Source: Streptomyces sp. TLI_053
GTDB lineage: Bacteria; Actinomycetota; Actinomycetes; Streptomycetales; Streptomycetaceae
Assembly (NCBI RefSeq): GCF_900105395.1
Contig: NZ_LT629775.1
Location: 2,932,501-2,996,500, forward strand
Direction: 5' to 3'
DNA: 64,000 nt
Shown: one piece after another, positions 1-12,710 of the stretch
How the letters are laid out: each line of letters opens with the position of its first letter
Numbering within the stretch: the stretch's first letter is position 1
Position numbers and translations under genes: made by a program
The notes under the pieces: model-generated
Database searches by the model: none
What the model was told of the DNA's origin: nothing
Seen by the model: the letters and a program-made list of their open reading frames with translations, nothing else

Positions 1-122
1 TCGGCACCACGCTCCGCCGACTCGGCCACCGGCGTGAAGCCCATCGCCTCCACGAAGTAGTCCAGAGCGGGCTTCGGCTCGCTCGTGTACAGCTCTACGT
101 ACTCGATGTCACGCACGCCCAT
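1..122 (-). CDS. 4-hydroxymandelate synthase / HPPD-like dioxygenase, N-terminal fragment
   Basis: Only the first 40 codons lie in the window; the gene runs off base 1. The visible N-terminus (MGVRDIEYVELYTSEP, then LDYFVEAMGF) fits the first beta-strand and helix of the glyoxalase-fold family that includes 4-hydroxyphenylpyruvate dioxygenase and 4-hydroxymandelate synthase (HmaS). HmaS turns 4-hydroxyphenylpyruvate into 4-hydroxymandelate, the first step to the nonproteinogenic amino acid 4-hydroxyphenylglycine. The fragment cannot separate HmaS from tyrosine-degrading HPPD. The neighbouring exporter and NRPS genes favour HmaS; that is inference. The iron ligands would lie outside the window. 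Confidence 0.6.
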   Translation of the reverse strand, partial: MGVRDIEYVELYTSEPKPALDYFVEAMGFTPVAESAERGA

Positions 123-151
123 GGCAGAGAACTCCCCACGCTGCGGATTGG

Positions 152-952
152 CTAGTTTTTGTCAAGGAACTCGATGACGGCCGAATTGACCTCGGCCGGC
201 CGTTCCAGATATCCGATGTGGCCGGCCCGCGGAATCCGCACGAGATCGCAGTCCGGAATGGCCTCGGCGACCTCCGCGCACAGGTGCGGCGGGGTGATCA
301 CGTCGTCTTCGAAGGCGATCACCCGGCACGGCACGGAAACGCCGCTCAGGGCCTCGCGCCGGTCGCCGTCCGGATCGGCCCAGGCCTGTCCCGGGGCCGC
401 TCCGTCGTCGCCGGCCAGCTCGAACAGGTCGAGCCAGCGGGCGACCTCGTCGTCGTTGTCCCGGGTCGCGGGCGACAGCATCTGGAGCACCGTCGTGGCG
501 GCCCGGTGGGCGGGCGGGACGGAGACGCCGTCCGCCAGCAGCGCGCGGTCCGCCAGCAACTGGGCCCGGCGGAACGCGTCGGTGCGCGCCCTGGTGCCGA
601 TCAGCACCGCGCAGCGGACCGACTCCGGGCTTTTCAGGGCCAGTTCCTGGGCGATCATGGCGCCCAGCGAGGTCCCGACCACCCGACACGGCCCGATCCC
701 GAGGGCCTCGATCAGGCCCTTGGTGTCCTGGACCAGATCGGCCAGCGCGTAGCGCCCGGCCGGCGCGTCCGTCGGCGGGACGCCGCGGTTGTCGAAGGTG
801 ATCGCCCGGTAGCCGGCCCGGACCAGCGCCGGGGTCTGGTGCACCGTCCAGACCCGGCCGGAGGCGGCCGAGCCCATGATCAGCAGAACGGGTTCCCCGG
901 TACCGGTGCTCTGATAGGAGATCCGAATGCCGTTGGCGTCCGCGAAAGGCAT
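152..952 (-). CDS. alpha/beta hydrolase of the biosynthetic cluster
   Basis: A 266-residue alpha/beta hydrolase. The nucleophile elbow GTSLG places the catalytic Ser near residue 95, an oxyanion-type stretch LLIMGSAAS lies at 23-31, and the late RAGHIGYLE motif supplies the histidine. The frame is open upstream to 1057, but the ATG at 952 is the first start giving a normal N-terminus (MPFADANGIRISYQ), with a purine-rich stretch about 15 bases upstream. It lies 29 bases downstream of the HmaS-like gene, or rather between that gene and the divergent exporter, and reads the same way as HmaS. Such hydrolases occur in hydroxyphenylglycine-containing peptide clusters. The substrate is unknown; no acyl-carrier partner can be deduced. 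Confidence 0.8.
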   Translation of the reverse strand: MPFADANGIRISYQSTGTGEPVLLIMGSAASGRVWTVHQTPALVRAGYRAITFDNRGVPPTDAPAGRYALADLVQDTKGLIEALGIGPCRVVGTSLGAMIAQELALKSPESVRCAVLIGTRARTDAFRRAQLLADRALLADGVSVPPAHRAATTVLQMLSPATRDNDDEVARWLDLFELAGDDGAAPGQAWADPDGDRREALSGVSVPCRVIAFEDDVITPPHLCAEVAEAIPDCDLVRIPRAGHIGYLERPAEVNSAVIEFLDKN

Positions 953-1570
953 GTCGGTTACACCCCGCCCTTTCCCGGAAGGCCCTTGTCGTGACTCTTC
1001 GCCAGCATGTTCCTTCACCCCGTCGCCGGCCCGGTGAATTCCGGACCGGAGGACCATGACACAGCGCGGGTTCCGTCCTCAACGCCGTCCGTGGACACAC
1101 CGGCCGGGAACCCGGCGCAGCGCGGACGGGGAATTCCGGAAATGCGCTCCGGGCGGACCGGGCGGGCGGCGTCCGCCGTCCGTTCAACCGAGCGGACGCC
1201 GCGGTTGAACGGACCCCGGGCCGTCCGGCGGGCGGACCGCCGGCGGGAGGGCGCGGAGCAGCATAACCGCCGGGGCGGCCCCGGCGGCAGCCGCGCACCG
1301 TGCACACGCGCCGCCGAACTCCATGTCGGACGGCCCGAGTTGGCTCGAGTGGTGGCTTGTTACCGATCCCGCCCTGCACATAGCCTCGACCCGCCCGACC
1401 ATGTATCGGGCCAGGCTCCGAGCAGGCCCGACGCGGCCTCCGGGGCCGTCACCGGTCGGAACGCCGCCGCGCCGCGCCGCAACCTCCGCACGAACGTCGC
1501 CCCGGTCGGCGACCGTCCGGCCGTCCACCACGCGCGTGCCGCGCGGGACAGATCAGGAAGGCATTCAACT
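953..1570. other. divergent intergenic region with a StrR-like operator
   Basis: About 620 bases between the divergent hydrolase and ABC exporter genes. No credible coding sequence is seen on either strand. The region holds a perfect 13-bp inverted repeat at 1178-1214 (listed separately) and two copies of a GGAATTCCGGA/GTGAATTCCGGA-like motif near 1035 and 1130. It probably carries the promoters for both directions. Confidence 0.6.
1178..1214. promoter_or_regulatory. StrR-type operator, GTTCAACCG-N11-CGGTTGAAC
   Basis: Perfect inverted repeat with 13-base arms (1178-1190 and 1202-1214) and an 11-base spacer. The core half sites are GTTCAACCG and CGGTTGAAC. The known StrR operator is GTTCGACTG-N11-CAGTCGAAC, so the arm length, the outer GTTC/GAAC and the 11-base spacer all agree, with two changes per half site. 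It sits about 355 bases upstream of the exporter start and 225 bases upstream of the hydrolase start. A second site of the same form at 12442-12470 makes chance unlikely. A StrR-family activator gene is not in the window and would be expected further left. Confidence 0.7.
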
Positions 1571-3565
1571 GTGAGTCTGTCGGGACCATTTCTACCGCGC
1601 ATGGACAAGCGCGTCACCACACAACGGGTGCGACCGGGCACGCTGCGGCGGATCCTCCCGTACGCCGGCAACTGCCGCTGGGCGCTGGTGACCCTGGTGA
1701 TCGCCGCGGTCACCGACGCGGTCATCACCGCCGGGAGCCCACTGATCCTCAAGGCGGTCATCGACGAGGGCATCCTGCCGGGCAAGCTGCGGGTGGTCGC
1801 CCTGCTGGCCGCGGGCGTCGCCGTGCTGGCCCTGGTCAGCGCGGTCGCCGTCTACGTCCAGACCTGGCTGTCGGCGCGGATCAGCGAGGGCCTGATCTAC
1901 GACCTGCGGACCGAGGTCTTCGACCACGTGCAGCGCCAGCCGCTGGCGTTCTTCTCCCGCGCCCAGACCGGTTCGCTGGTCAGCCGGCTGAACTCGGACG
2001 TGATCGGCACTCAGCAGGCGGTCGGCTCCCTGCTGTCCCAGACGGTGTCCACGGTCCTGTCACTCGTCCTGATCACCGCCACGATGTTCTACCTGTCCTG
2101 GCAGATCACCCTGGTGGCGATGGTCCTGATCCCGCTGTTCTTCCTGCCCGCGAAGGCGATCGGCCGCCGGCTGCAGCGCCTCGCCCGGCACGGCATGGAG
2201 CTGGACGCCGAGATCGGCTCGCTGATGAACGAGCGGTTCAACGTCGGCGGCGCGATGCTCGCCAAGCTGTACGGGCGCCGGCAGGACGAGTCCGCGCTGT
2301 TCGCCCGGGAGGCCGGCCGGGTCCGCGACGTGAACATCACCCAGCTGACGATCAGCCGGCTGTTCTTCGTCATCGCGACCCTGCTCGCCAGCCTGATGAC
2401 CGCGATGGTCTACGGCTTCGGAGGCGCCCTGGCGATCGACGGCTCCTTCGAGATCGGCACTCTGGTCGCGATGGCCACCCTGCTCGCCCGGGTCTACCAG
2501 CCGATCAACCAGATCTCCAGCATGCAGATCACCGTCATGACGGCGCTGGTGAGCTTCGACCGGGTCTTCGAGGTGCTGGACCTCAAGCCGCTGATCACCG
2601 ACAAGCCGGACGCCCGTCCGCTGGACGCCGCGGCGAAGTCGCCGGACGTGGTGTTCGAGGACGTCTCGTTCCGCTACCCGGCCGCCGAGGAGGTCTCGCT
2701 CGCCTCGCTGGAGGCCGCCGCGTCCACCGCGGAGTCGGAGTCCGAGGCCTGGGTGCTGCGCGGCATGAGCTTCACCGTCGAGTCGGGCCGGATGACGGCG
2801 CTGGTCGGCCCCTCGGGCGCCGGCAAGAGCACCATCACCCAGCTGGTCCCCCGGCTGTACGACGCCACCGAGGGCACCGTCCGGGTCGGCGGCACGGACG
2901 TGCGCGACCTCGTCCAGGACTCGCTCGGGGCGGCCATCGGCGTGGTCTCCCAGGAGACCTACCTGTTCCACGACACCATCCGCGCCAACCTGGCGTACGC
3001 CCGGCCGGAGGCCACCGAGGAGGAACTGGTCGAGGCCTGCCGGACGGCCAGGATCTGGGAGACCGTCGCGGCGCTGCCGGACGGCCTGGACACCGTGGTC
3101 GGCGACCACGGCCACCGGCTCTCCGGCGGCCAGAAGCAGCGGCTGGCGCTGGCCCGGCTGCTGGTCAAGAACCCTCCGGTGGTGGTGCTCGACGAGGCCA
3201 CCGCGCACCTGGACTCGGAGTCGGAGGCGGCGATCCAGCGCGCCCTCAAGGCCACCCTCGCGGACCGGACCTCGCTGGTGATCGCCCACCGGCTGTCCAC
3301 CATCCGGGAGGCGGACCAGATCCTCTTCGTCGAGGCCGGCGAGATCCGCGAGCGCGGCACCCACGAGGAGCTGCTGGAGGCCGACGGCCGCTACGCCCAG
3401 CTCTACCGCGCCCAGTTCATCCGGCAGGCCGAGGCCGAGGCGGCCACCCTCCCGGCGGGCGGGCCGCGGGAGGACGCGCCGGCTGAGGACGGGGCGGACG
3501 GGGCCGACGGGGCCGACGGGGACCGGAACGCCGTAACGGCCGGTCGGGAGCCGACCGGCCGCTGA
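1571..3565 (+). CDS. ABC exporter, fused membrane and ATPase domains
   Basis: A 664-residue half-transporter of the MsbA/MdlB type. A six-helix membrane domain spans about residues 30-330, followed by the nucleotide-binding domain with Walker A GPSGAGKST (about 413-421), signature LSGGQ (517-521), Walker B VVVLDEA (about 537-543) and the switch histidine in IAHRLST. The GTG at 1571 is chosen because AGGAAGG at 1555-1561 lies nine bases upstream; the ATG at 1601 has no comparable site. The C-terminal tail is low complexity (repeated GAD). Related transporters export glycopeptide and ramoplanin-type antibiotics, so it is probably the product exporter; it would act as a homodimer. Confidence 0.88.
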   Translation: MSLSGPFLPRMDKRVTTQRVRPGTLRRILPYAGNCRWALVTLVIAAVTDAVITAGSPLILKAVIDEGILPGKLRVVALLAAGVAVLALVSAVAVYVQTWLSARISEGLIYDLRTEVFDHVQRQPLAFFSRAQTGSLVSRLNSDVIGTQQAVGSLLSQTVSTVLSLVLITATMFYLSWQITLVAMVLIPLFFLPAKAIGRRLQRLARHGMELDAEIGSLMNERFNVGGAMLAKLYGRRQDESALFAREAGRVRDVNITQLTISRLFFVIATLLASLMTAMVYGFGGALAIDGSFEIGTLVAMATLLARVYQPINQISSMQITVMTALVSFDRVFEVLDLKPLITDKPDARPLDAAAKSPDVVFEDVSFRYPAAEEVSLASLEAAASTAESESEAWVLRGMSFTVESGRMTALVGPSGAGKSTITQLVPRLYDATEGTVRVGGTDVRDLVQDSLGAAIGVVSQETYLFHDTIRANLAYARPEATEEELVEACRTARIWETVAALPDGLDTVVGDHGHRLSGGQKQRLALARLLVKNPPVVVLDEATAHLDSESEAAIQRALKATLADRTSLVIAHRLSTIREADQILFVEAGEIRERGTHEELLEADGRYAQLYRAQFIRQAEAEAATLPAGGPREDAPAEDGADGADGADGDRNAVTAGREPTGR

Positions 3566-3580
3566 GGCCATGGTGCCGAG

Positions 3581-3623
3581 GGATCCGCGGCCGCTCCGCG
3601 TCAGTTGAGGCGGCCGCGGATCC
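3581..3623. terminator. bidirectional terminator between convergent ABC genes
   Basis: Perfect 14-base arms, GGATCCGCGGCCGC at 3581-3594 and its complement at 3610-3623, with a 15-base loop. It lies just after the exporter stop and overlaps the last codons of the convergent permease gene, so it can serve both directions. There is no U tract, as is usual in streptomycetes. Confidence 0.75.
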
Positions 3624-4589
3624 GCCAGAAGGAGAGGGCGGACAGCCCGGCCGCGAGGACCGTGAAGATCAGGGTCTCCAGCAGCTGGAAGGTCCAGTAC
3701 CGGTCGGCGGGCTGCTCGGAGATGTCCACGTGGATGTTGCCCTTGGCCAGGCACTCCGGCATCTCGGTGAGCGACTTGTTGTTGGTGCAGTCCTGGTACC
3801 AGTCGGAGTGGCCGACCGCCTTGCCGGAGGCGTCCAGGATCTCGGTGGTCTCCACCACCCACGGCCCGCCGGGCACCCGCAGGCCGCCGATCTCCCCGTA
3901 GGTCCCGATCTTCGTGAGGCCGCTGATCAGCGGGGCGGTGAGCGGCACCGTGGTCTTGACCGGGGTCTGGTAGTGCGGGCGGACCACGGACGGCATGACG
4001 ACCTGGAGCACCGCGAAGACCACCAGGGTGGCGCCCATCGCGGGCACGGTGTGCCGGATGAACAGGCCGAAGGTCATCCCGAGCGCGAAGGCGAAGGCCG
4101 CGTAGCCGAGCGGGACGAGGTTGCGCGAGCCGAAGAGCGCCGGCTCGAAGCGGTTGTTCAGGATGGTGTTCACCGGGCCCGCGGCCCAGGTCAGCGCCAC
4201 GCTGTAGACGCCGGCCACCGCCACGCTCAGCAGGCCGACGAAGCCGATCTTGACGGCCAGCCACCGGCCGCGGGTCACACTCTGGTTCCACACCAGCCGG
4301 TGGGTGCCGGCCTCCAGCTCGCGGGCGACCAGCGGGGCGCCCCAGAACACGCCGATCAGCCCGGGCACGGCCAGCAGCAGGTAGCTCAGCAGGTCCACCT
4401 GGCCGCCGTACTCGTCGGCGACGGAGGCGAGCTGCCCGGTACAGCCGCCACCGCCCGCGCAGCGCGCGAGGGTGTCGTCGTAGGAGCCGTGGATCTGGGT
4501 GCCGAGCACCACCAGATAGACCGCGAGCAGGACCAGCGCGGTCAGGCCCACCAGCGCCTGGACACGGAACTGACGCCAGGTCAGCCAGA

Positions 4590-4593
<4 letters not shown>
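3601..4593 (-). CDS. ABC-2 type transporter permease
   Basis: A 330-residue integral membrane protein. There is an N-terminal helix after MIWLTWRQFRVQA (about 12-32), a large outside loop with two cysteines in CAGGGGC, about four central helices, a second outside loop of about 90 residues with two more cysteines, and a final C-terminal helix. The WLTWRQFR opening is typical of streptomycete ABC-2 permeases. The start ATG overlaps the stop of the ATPase gene in an ATGA arrangement, so the two are translationally coupled and form one transporter. It lies next to a sensor kinase/response regulator pair, which suggests a stress- or drug-responsive efflux system, perhaps for self-protection. The substrate is unknown. 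Confidence 0.85.
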
Positions 4594-5492
<899 letters not shown>

Positions 5493-5579
5493 GTGGGTCT
5501 TTCCCTCGATCGAGGATCGCGAAGTGGTCGTGGTGCGGGGGTGTCCGGAGCCCGGTCCCCGGCCGGGGGGCGGGCGGCG

Positions 5580-5762
5580 TCAGCGGCGCGGAGCGCGCCT
5601 GGAGCGGTACTTCTTGACGCCCCAGTAGGCCCCGTAGACCACCGCGGCGAGCACCACCAGGTTGAGCGCCCACCAGGCGTACAGCAGCGGACTGCGCACG
5701 GTCTTCTCGGCCTCGGCGGCGACGGCGAGGAGGGCGGGGGCGGAGGAGGTCAGATCAGCCAT
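5580..5762 (-). CDS. small single-pass membrane protein
   Basis: A 60-residue protein (from MADLTSSAPALL) with one hydrophobic helix (LLYAWWALNLVVLAAVVYGAYW, about residues 25-46) followed by a very basic tail (KKYRSRRAPRR), which predicts a cytoplasmic C-terminus. The frame can start earlier at 5798, but the ATG at 5762 has GGAGG-like purines upstream in the mRNA sense of that strand less clearly than desired, so the start is uncertain. It precedes the ABC-2 ATPase gene on the same strand and may be an accessory subunit; no family is recognised. Confidence 0.6.
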   Translation of the reverse strand: MADLTSSAPALLAVAAEAEKTVRSPLLYAWWALNLVVLAAVVYGAYWGVKKYRSRRAPRR

Positions 5763-5872
5763 GACCTCAGCCTGCTGGTCACGCGCCCGCGCCCGCACCG
5801 GCCGAAAGGACGGTCCGGGCCCGCCCGCTCCTACTTTCGGCCGGTTCGGCCGCCGGTACCCGATCGCGTAGC

Positions 5873-7030
5873 GTGCACAGGGTGATTACCGCTCTTCGAT
5901 CGGCCGCCGGGCCGAGGGCCGCGGTCAACACGGCGCTGGGCACCGTGTTCGCCGCCGTCCTGTCCGTCATGGCCGCGCAGTACGCGTCCCAGGGCCGGCC
6001 CTGGGCCTTCGACACCGGCGTCGGCCTGCTGGTCTGCGTGATCGCCCTGGCCCGCGAGTGGAACCGCGCGTGGGCGGCCGTCGCCGGACTGGTGGTCGCG
6101 GGCGGAGCCGCCGTGATCGCCGGACTGGCCGACCTGCCCGGCGAGCCCGGCCCCGGCGCGGTCCTGGCGCTGCTGGTCCTCGGCGGCTCGGCCATCCGGG
6201 CACTGCCCCGCCGGAAGGCCGGTGCGATCGCCGCGGGCGGCCTGGTGCTGATGGTCTCCGGCTGGCTGACCCGGGACGGCCCGAGCACCGCCTTCCGGGT
6301 GGGCACCGAGGTCTGGGTGCTGGCCCTCGGGGTCGGCCTGCTGCTGCGCTTCCTGGACTACCGCCGCCGCACCGCCGCCGAGGCCGTACGGCACGACGAG
6401 CGGCTGATCCTGGCCCGGGAGCTGCACGACGTGGTCGCCCACCACATCACCGGGATCGTGGTGCAGGCCCAGGCCGCCCGGATCGTCGGCCGCTCGCGGC
6501 CCGAGACGCTGGACGGGACCCTCGCGGGCATCGAGGGGGCGGGCGCCGAGGCGCTGGCCGCGATGCGCCGGGTGGTCGGGCTGCTGCGCGACTCCGACGA
6601 CGTGGTCACCACCTCCCCCACCCCGCACGGCCTGGACCACCTGCCCGAACTCGTCCAGCGCTTCGAGGGCCACGGGCCGGACATCGAACTGCGGCTGCCC
6701 GAAGCGCCGCTGCCCTGGCCCCCCGAGGTGGACACCACCGTCTACCGGATCGTCCAGGAGTCCCTGACCAACATCGCCCGGCACGCCTCGCAGGCGCGCT
6801 CCGCGGTCGTCGACATCGCCCAGGGCCGGGAGGGCGTCACCATCTCCATCACCAACGACGTGCCGGCCGGCCACGGCCGGGCCCGGCACCTCCAGAAGGG
6901 CGGCTTCGGCCTGATCGGCATGCGCGAACGCGTCGAGGCGCTCGGCGGCACGCTGACCGTCGGCCCGGAGGCCGGCGCCGGCTGGTCGGTGCTGGCCACC
7001 GTGCCGGTCCTGGTGAAGGAGTCGCGTTGA
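5873..7030 (+). CDS. two-component sensor histidine kinase (HisKA_3 type)
   Basis: About 385 residues. The N-terminal half has five to six hydrophobic segments (about 18-160). The dimerisation/phosphoacceptor box ARELHDVVAHH places the phosphorylated His at 185, and a HATPase domain ends with the G-box GFGLIGMRERVEALGG. This is the NarL/DesK-type architecture common in actinobacteria. The start may be GTG 5873 or GTG 5882; neither has a clear ribosome binding site. The stop overlaps the TTG of the regulator gene. It is divergent from the ABC-2 operon, which it may control together with its regulator. Confidence 0.85.
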   Translation: MHRVITALRSAAGPRAAVNTALGTVFAAVLSVMAAQYASQGRPWAFDTGVGLLVCVIALAREWNRAWAAVAGLVVAGGAAVIAGLADLPGEPGPGAVLALLVLGGSAIRALPRRKAGAIAAGGLVLMVSGWLTRDGPSTAFRVGTEVWVLALGVGLLLRFLDYRRRTAAEAVRHDERLILARELHDVVAHHITGIVVQAQAARIVGRSRPETLDGTLAGIEGAGAEALAAMRRVVGLLRDSDDVVTTSPTPHGLDHLPELVQRFEGHGPDIELRLPEAPLPWPPEVDTTVYRIVQESLTNIARHASQARSAVVDIAQGREGVTISITNDVPAGHGRARHLQKGGFGLIGMRERVEALGGTLTVGPEAGAGWSVLATVPVLVKESR

Positions 7031-7695
7031 CCATCAACGTCCTGCTCGCCGACGACCAGGCGATGATCCGCGGCGGCCTGAAGCTCATCCTGGAGGACCA
7101 GGACGACATCACCGTGGTCGGCGAGGCCGCGGACGGCGCCGAGGCGGTCGACCTGGCGCGGCGGCTGCGCCCCGACGTCTGCCTGGTGGACATCCGGATG
7201 CCCAAGCTGGACGGCATCGAGGTCACCCGGGCGCTGTCCGGCGCCCATGTCGCCGACCCGCTGCGGGTGGTCATCGTCACCACCTTCGACCTCGACGAGT
7301 ACGTGCACGGCGCCCTGCACGCCGGGGCGGTCGGCTTCGTGCTGAAGGACGCCGGACCGGCCCTGCTGGTCGAGGCGGTCCGGGCCGCCAGCGCCGGCGA
7401 CGCGCTGATCTCCCCGTCGATCACCCTGCGGCTGCTGCGCAATCTGGCGCCGACCCGGCACAGCAGGGTGACCGGGCCGGCGCAGCCGCTCTCGCTGCGG
7501 GAGATCGAGGTCATCCGGGCCATCGCCAGGGGGCGCACCAACCAGGAGATCGCCACCGCGCTGTTCATCTCGCTGAGCACGGTCAAGAGCCATCTGGCGA
7601 CCATCCAGAACAAGCTCCGGGTGCGCAACCGGGTGGAGATCGCGGCCTGGGCCTGGGAGAGCCGGCTGATGGACGACGCCGGGCCCGCGCTCTGA
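7027..7695 (+). CDS. NarL/LuxR-family response regulator
   Basis: 222 residues. The receiver domain has the acidic pair D9-D10, the phosphoacceptor D55 in VCLVDIRMPK, and conserved Thr and Lys in VIVTTF and GFVLKDAG. The C-terminal LuxR-type helix-turn-helix spans about 153-207 (LSLREIEVIRAIARGRTNQE). The TTG start at 7027 overlaps the kinase stop in a TTGA arrangement, which implies translational coupling. Together with the kinase it forms a complete two-component system at the cluster edge; the target genes are not shown by sequence. Confidence 0.88.
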   Translation: MTINVLLADDQAMIRGGLKLILEDQDDITVVGEAADGAEAVDLARRLRPDVCLVDIRMPKLDGIEVTRALSGAHVADPLRVVIVTTFDLDEYVHGALHAGAVGFVLKDAGPALLVEAVRAASAGDALISPSITLRLLRNLAPTRHSRVTGPAQPLSLREIEVIRAIARGRTNQEIATALFISLSTVKSHLATIQNKLRVRNRVEIAAWAWESRLMDDAGPAL

Positions 7696-7710
7696 CGCCT
7701 CCGCACGAAC

Positions 7711-7753
7711 GGGCCGGGCGCCACTCCGTCCCATCGGGAGTGGCGCCCGGCCC
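7711..7753. terminator. bidirectional terminator after the response regulator
   Basis: Perfect 17-base arms (7711-7727 and 7737-7753) around a 9-base loop, between the stop codons of the convergent response regulator and NRPS genes. Confidence 0.8.
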
Positions 7754-7775
7754 GCGGTGCGCGCGGGCCCGCGGC

Positions 7776-10664
<2,889 letters not shown>

Positions 10665-10738
10665 GAGGACTCCTGACATGTGGGCGCCGGCCTCGCCGTC
10701 GGGGCGGGCCGGCGCGTAGCCGTCGTTCTGCCTGCCGA

Positions 10739-11563
10739 TCACTTCGCGACGAAGCCGCCGTCCACGGTCAGCGTGGTGCCGGTGACCTGGAACGAGTCCC
10801 GCCCGGCCAGCCAGAGGGCGGCGCCGGCGATGTCCTGCGGCTCGATCAGCCGGTTCATCGGCTGGGCGCGGGTGAAGACCTCCTCGTGCTCCTCGACCGC
10901 CACCTCCAGGGAGCGGGCGATCTCGGCCAGCATCCGGCCCTCGACCAGCGGGTCGTCCCGGACGGAGCCGGGGCACAGCGCGTTCACCCGCACCCGGTAG
11001 GGCGCGTAGTCCAGCGCCGCCGCCTTGGTGAGGCCGATCAGCCCGTGCTTGGCGGCGACGTAGCCGGCGAAGTTCCGGTAGCCGACCAGGCCCGCGGTGG
11101 AGGAGACGTTGACGATGCTGCCCTCGCGCCGGGCGACCATCGCGGGCGCGAACGCCTTGATCATGTGCCAGGCGCCGGTGAGGTCGGTGTCGATCATCAG
11201 CTGCCACTCGTCGCCGCTGATCTCATGGGTCGCCTTGCCCGACGGCGCGGCGATGCCCGCGCCGTTGACCAGCACCTGGACCGCGCCGAAGCGCTCCAGC
11301 GCCTGCTCGGCCACCGCCGCGCAGGCGTCGAGGTCGCGCACGTCGGCGCTCTCGGTGAGGACGGCGGCGCCGCGCTCGCGGCAGAGGTCCGCGGTGTGGC
11401 CGAGCTGGTTCTCGGTTCCCAACGGGTAGGGCACTCCGGGGAGTTGCCCGCCGATGTCGACCAGCACCAGGTCCGCGCCCTCCTCGGCGAAGCGGACGGC
11501 GCAGGCGCGGCCCAGTCCCCGGGCGGCCCCGGTGACGACCGCGGTCATCCCCTGGAGCCGCAT
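10739..11563 (-). CDS. SDR oxidoreductase with mycofactocin-SDR-like insertion
   Basis: A 274-residue short-chain dehydrogenase/reductase. The cofactor motif TGAARGLG is at 11-18, NGAG at 100-103, and the catalytic set is Ser154/155, Tyr168 and Lys172. After the second strand (VLVD) there is an extra segment, about residues 38-60, including LPGVPYPLGTENQL. This recalls the insertion of mycofactocin-dependent SDRs, which bury the NAD. The start overlaps the thioesterase stop by one base, so translation is coupled, and the NRPS module follows 74 bases downstream. A role on the carrier-bound amino acid or the peptide is likely, but the reaction is unknown. Confidence 0.88.
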   Translation of the reverse strand: MRLQGMTAVVTGAARGLGRACAVRFAEEGADLVLVDIGGQLPGVPYPLGTENQLGHTADLCRERGAAVLTESADVRDLDACAAVAEQALERFGAVQVLVNGAGIAAPSGKATHEISGDEWQLMIDTDLTGAWHMIKAFAPAMVARREGSIVNVSSTAGLVGYRNFAGYVAAKHGLIGLTKAAALDYAPYRVRVNALCPGSVRDDPLVEGRMLAEIARSLEVAVEEHEEVFTRAQPMNRLIEPQDIAGAALWLAGRDSFQVTGTTLTVDGGFVAK

Positions 11564-12273
11564 CACCGGCCGTCCCGGCCGGCCGTGGTCGCGGTGACCG
11601 CGGCCAGCAGCGCGTCGGCCGCGTCGACCAGGTACATGTGCTGCCCAGGGAGCTCCCGGTAGGAGAACCCGCCGGTGGTGGCCCCGGCCCACTCACGGGC
11701 CTGTTCGGCGCTCACCAGGGCGTCGGCGTCGCCGCGCAGCGAGGTGACCGGCGCCGCGATCGGCGTCCGGCCCTGCGGCCGGTAGTTCTCGTGCATCTCG
11801 ACGTCCGCCCGCAGCAGCGGCAGCAGCAGCTCCCGCAGCTCCGGCTCGTTCAGGGCGTCGTGCCGGTAGCCGGCGAACTGCTCGACCTTGGCCACGAACT
11901 CGTCGTCGCCGAGGCCGGTGGCCCGCTCGGAACGGCCGCTCCACGGGCCGGGCGAGCCGCTCACGAAGACGTGCTCGGGCCCCCTGCCGTCCAGCCGGGC
12001 CAGCTGCCCGGCCACCTCGAAGGCGAGCACGGCGCCCAGGCTGTGCCCGAACAGCGCGTAGGAGTCGAAGCCGCGCACCTGCTCGGCGATCTTCGGGGCG
12101 AGCTCCTCGGCCGCGGTGACCGCGTCCTTGTACATCGGCTCGGCGAACAGTTCCTCACGGCCCGGCAGCTGGACCGCGACGATACTCGGGCAGCCGTCCG
12201 GAAGGTCCTTCCAGGCTCGGTAGAAGCCCGCGCCGCCGCCCGCGAAAGGAAGGCATACCAGTGCCCGGTTCAT
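11563..12273 (-). CDS. type II thioesterase of the NRPS cluster
   Basis: 236 residues with the RifR/GrsT-type pattern: LPFAGGGAGFYRAW at the N-terminus, nucleophile Ser78 in GHSLG, Asp184 in GDADALV and His212 in LPGQHMYL. Type II thioesterases release misloaded acyl groups from carrier proteins. The ATG at 12273 has GGGAGA about seven bases upstream; earlier in-frame starts lack support. It is the first gene of the TEII-SDR-NRPS operon, and a StrR-like operator lies about 170 bases upstream. The order TEII, SDR, Thr-loading NRPS matches what I recall of ramoplanin genes 15-17. Confidence 0.9.
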   Translation of the reverse strand: MNRALVCLPFAGGGAGFYRAWKDLPDGCPSIVAVQLPGREELFAEPMYKDAVTAAEELAPKIAEQVRGFDSYALFGHSLGAVLAFEVAGQLARLDGRGPEHVFVSGSPGPWSGRSERATGLGDDEFVAKVEQFAGYRHDALNEPELRELLLPLLRADVEMHENYRPQGRTPIAAPVTSLRGDADALVSAEQAREWAGATTGGFSYRELPGQHMYLVDAADALLAAVTATTAGRDGR

Positions 12274-12441
12274 ACATTTCTCCCTGGCGTGTTCTGCGGT
12301 CCCCCCAGGTCGATGGGTGGCCACGGGCAGGCAAAAGACCGCGGCGACCGCGGAGTTGGGGGGGTTACCGGCCCGACTGTACTGATCACGGCCGCCGCAC
12401 GGCCAGGCGCCGGCCGCCACCCCCGAACCCACCCCGAACAC

Positions 12442-12470
12442 GTACAACCGCCGCGGCGGCTCGGTTGAAC
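12442..12470. promoter_or_regulatory. second StrR-type operator upstream of the TEII operon
   Basis: Half sites GTACAACCG (12442-12450) and CGGTTGAAC (12462-12470) separated by exactly 11 bases. The right half is identical to that at 1202-1210 and the left differs at one base from 1182-1190. The site is 169 bases upstream of the thioesterase start, a sensible activator position. Two copies with the same sequence and the same spacing, each ahead of a cluster operon, argue for a shared pathway activator of the StrR family. Confidence 0.72.
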
Positions 12471-12710
12471 ACCGTCACCGGGCCGCCGCTTGATACCCGC
12501 CCCCGGGCCCGCCTACCCTCGGAACGCGCGACGACCAGGACGATACCCGCCAGGCCGAGGACCGGCGGGACGGGCGACGCTGTACTGGGTGGTCTCGACG
12601 CTGCGCAACGCACCGAACCCCGCGGTGCGGTCGCGGCTGGCGGCCGGCGGACGACCACATGGCCAGGCCGCGGTCTGCACGACGATGCCGAGCGCGAAGA
12701 AGCCCGTCAG

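Noticed and set aside
162..1379. Alternative 405-codon minus-strand frame over the hydrolase gene
   Set aside because: Out of frame with the recognised alpha/beta hydrolase and Arg/Gly-rich throughout.
5763..5872. Third StrR-type operator between the small membrane protein and the sensor kinase
   Set aside because: No GTTC/GAAC half sites with an 11-base spacer are present there.
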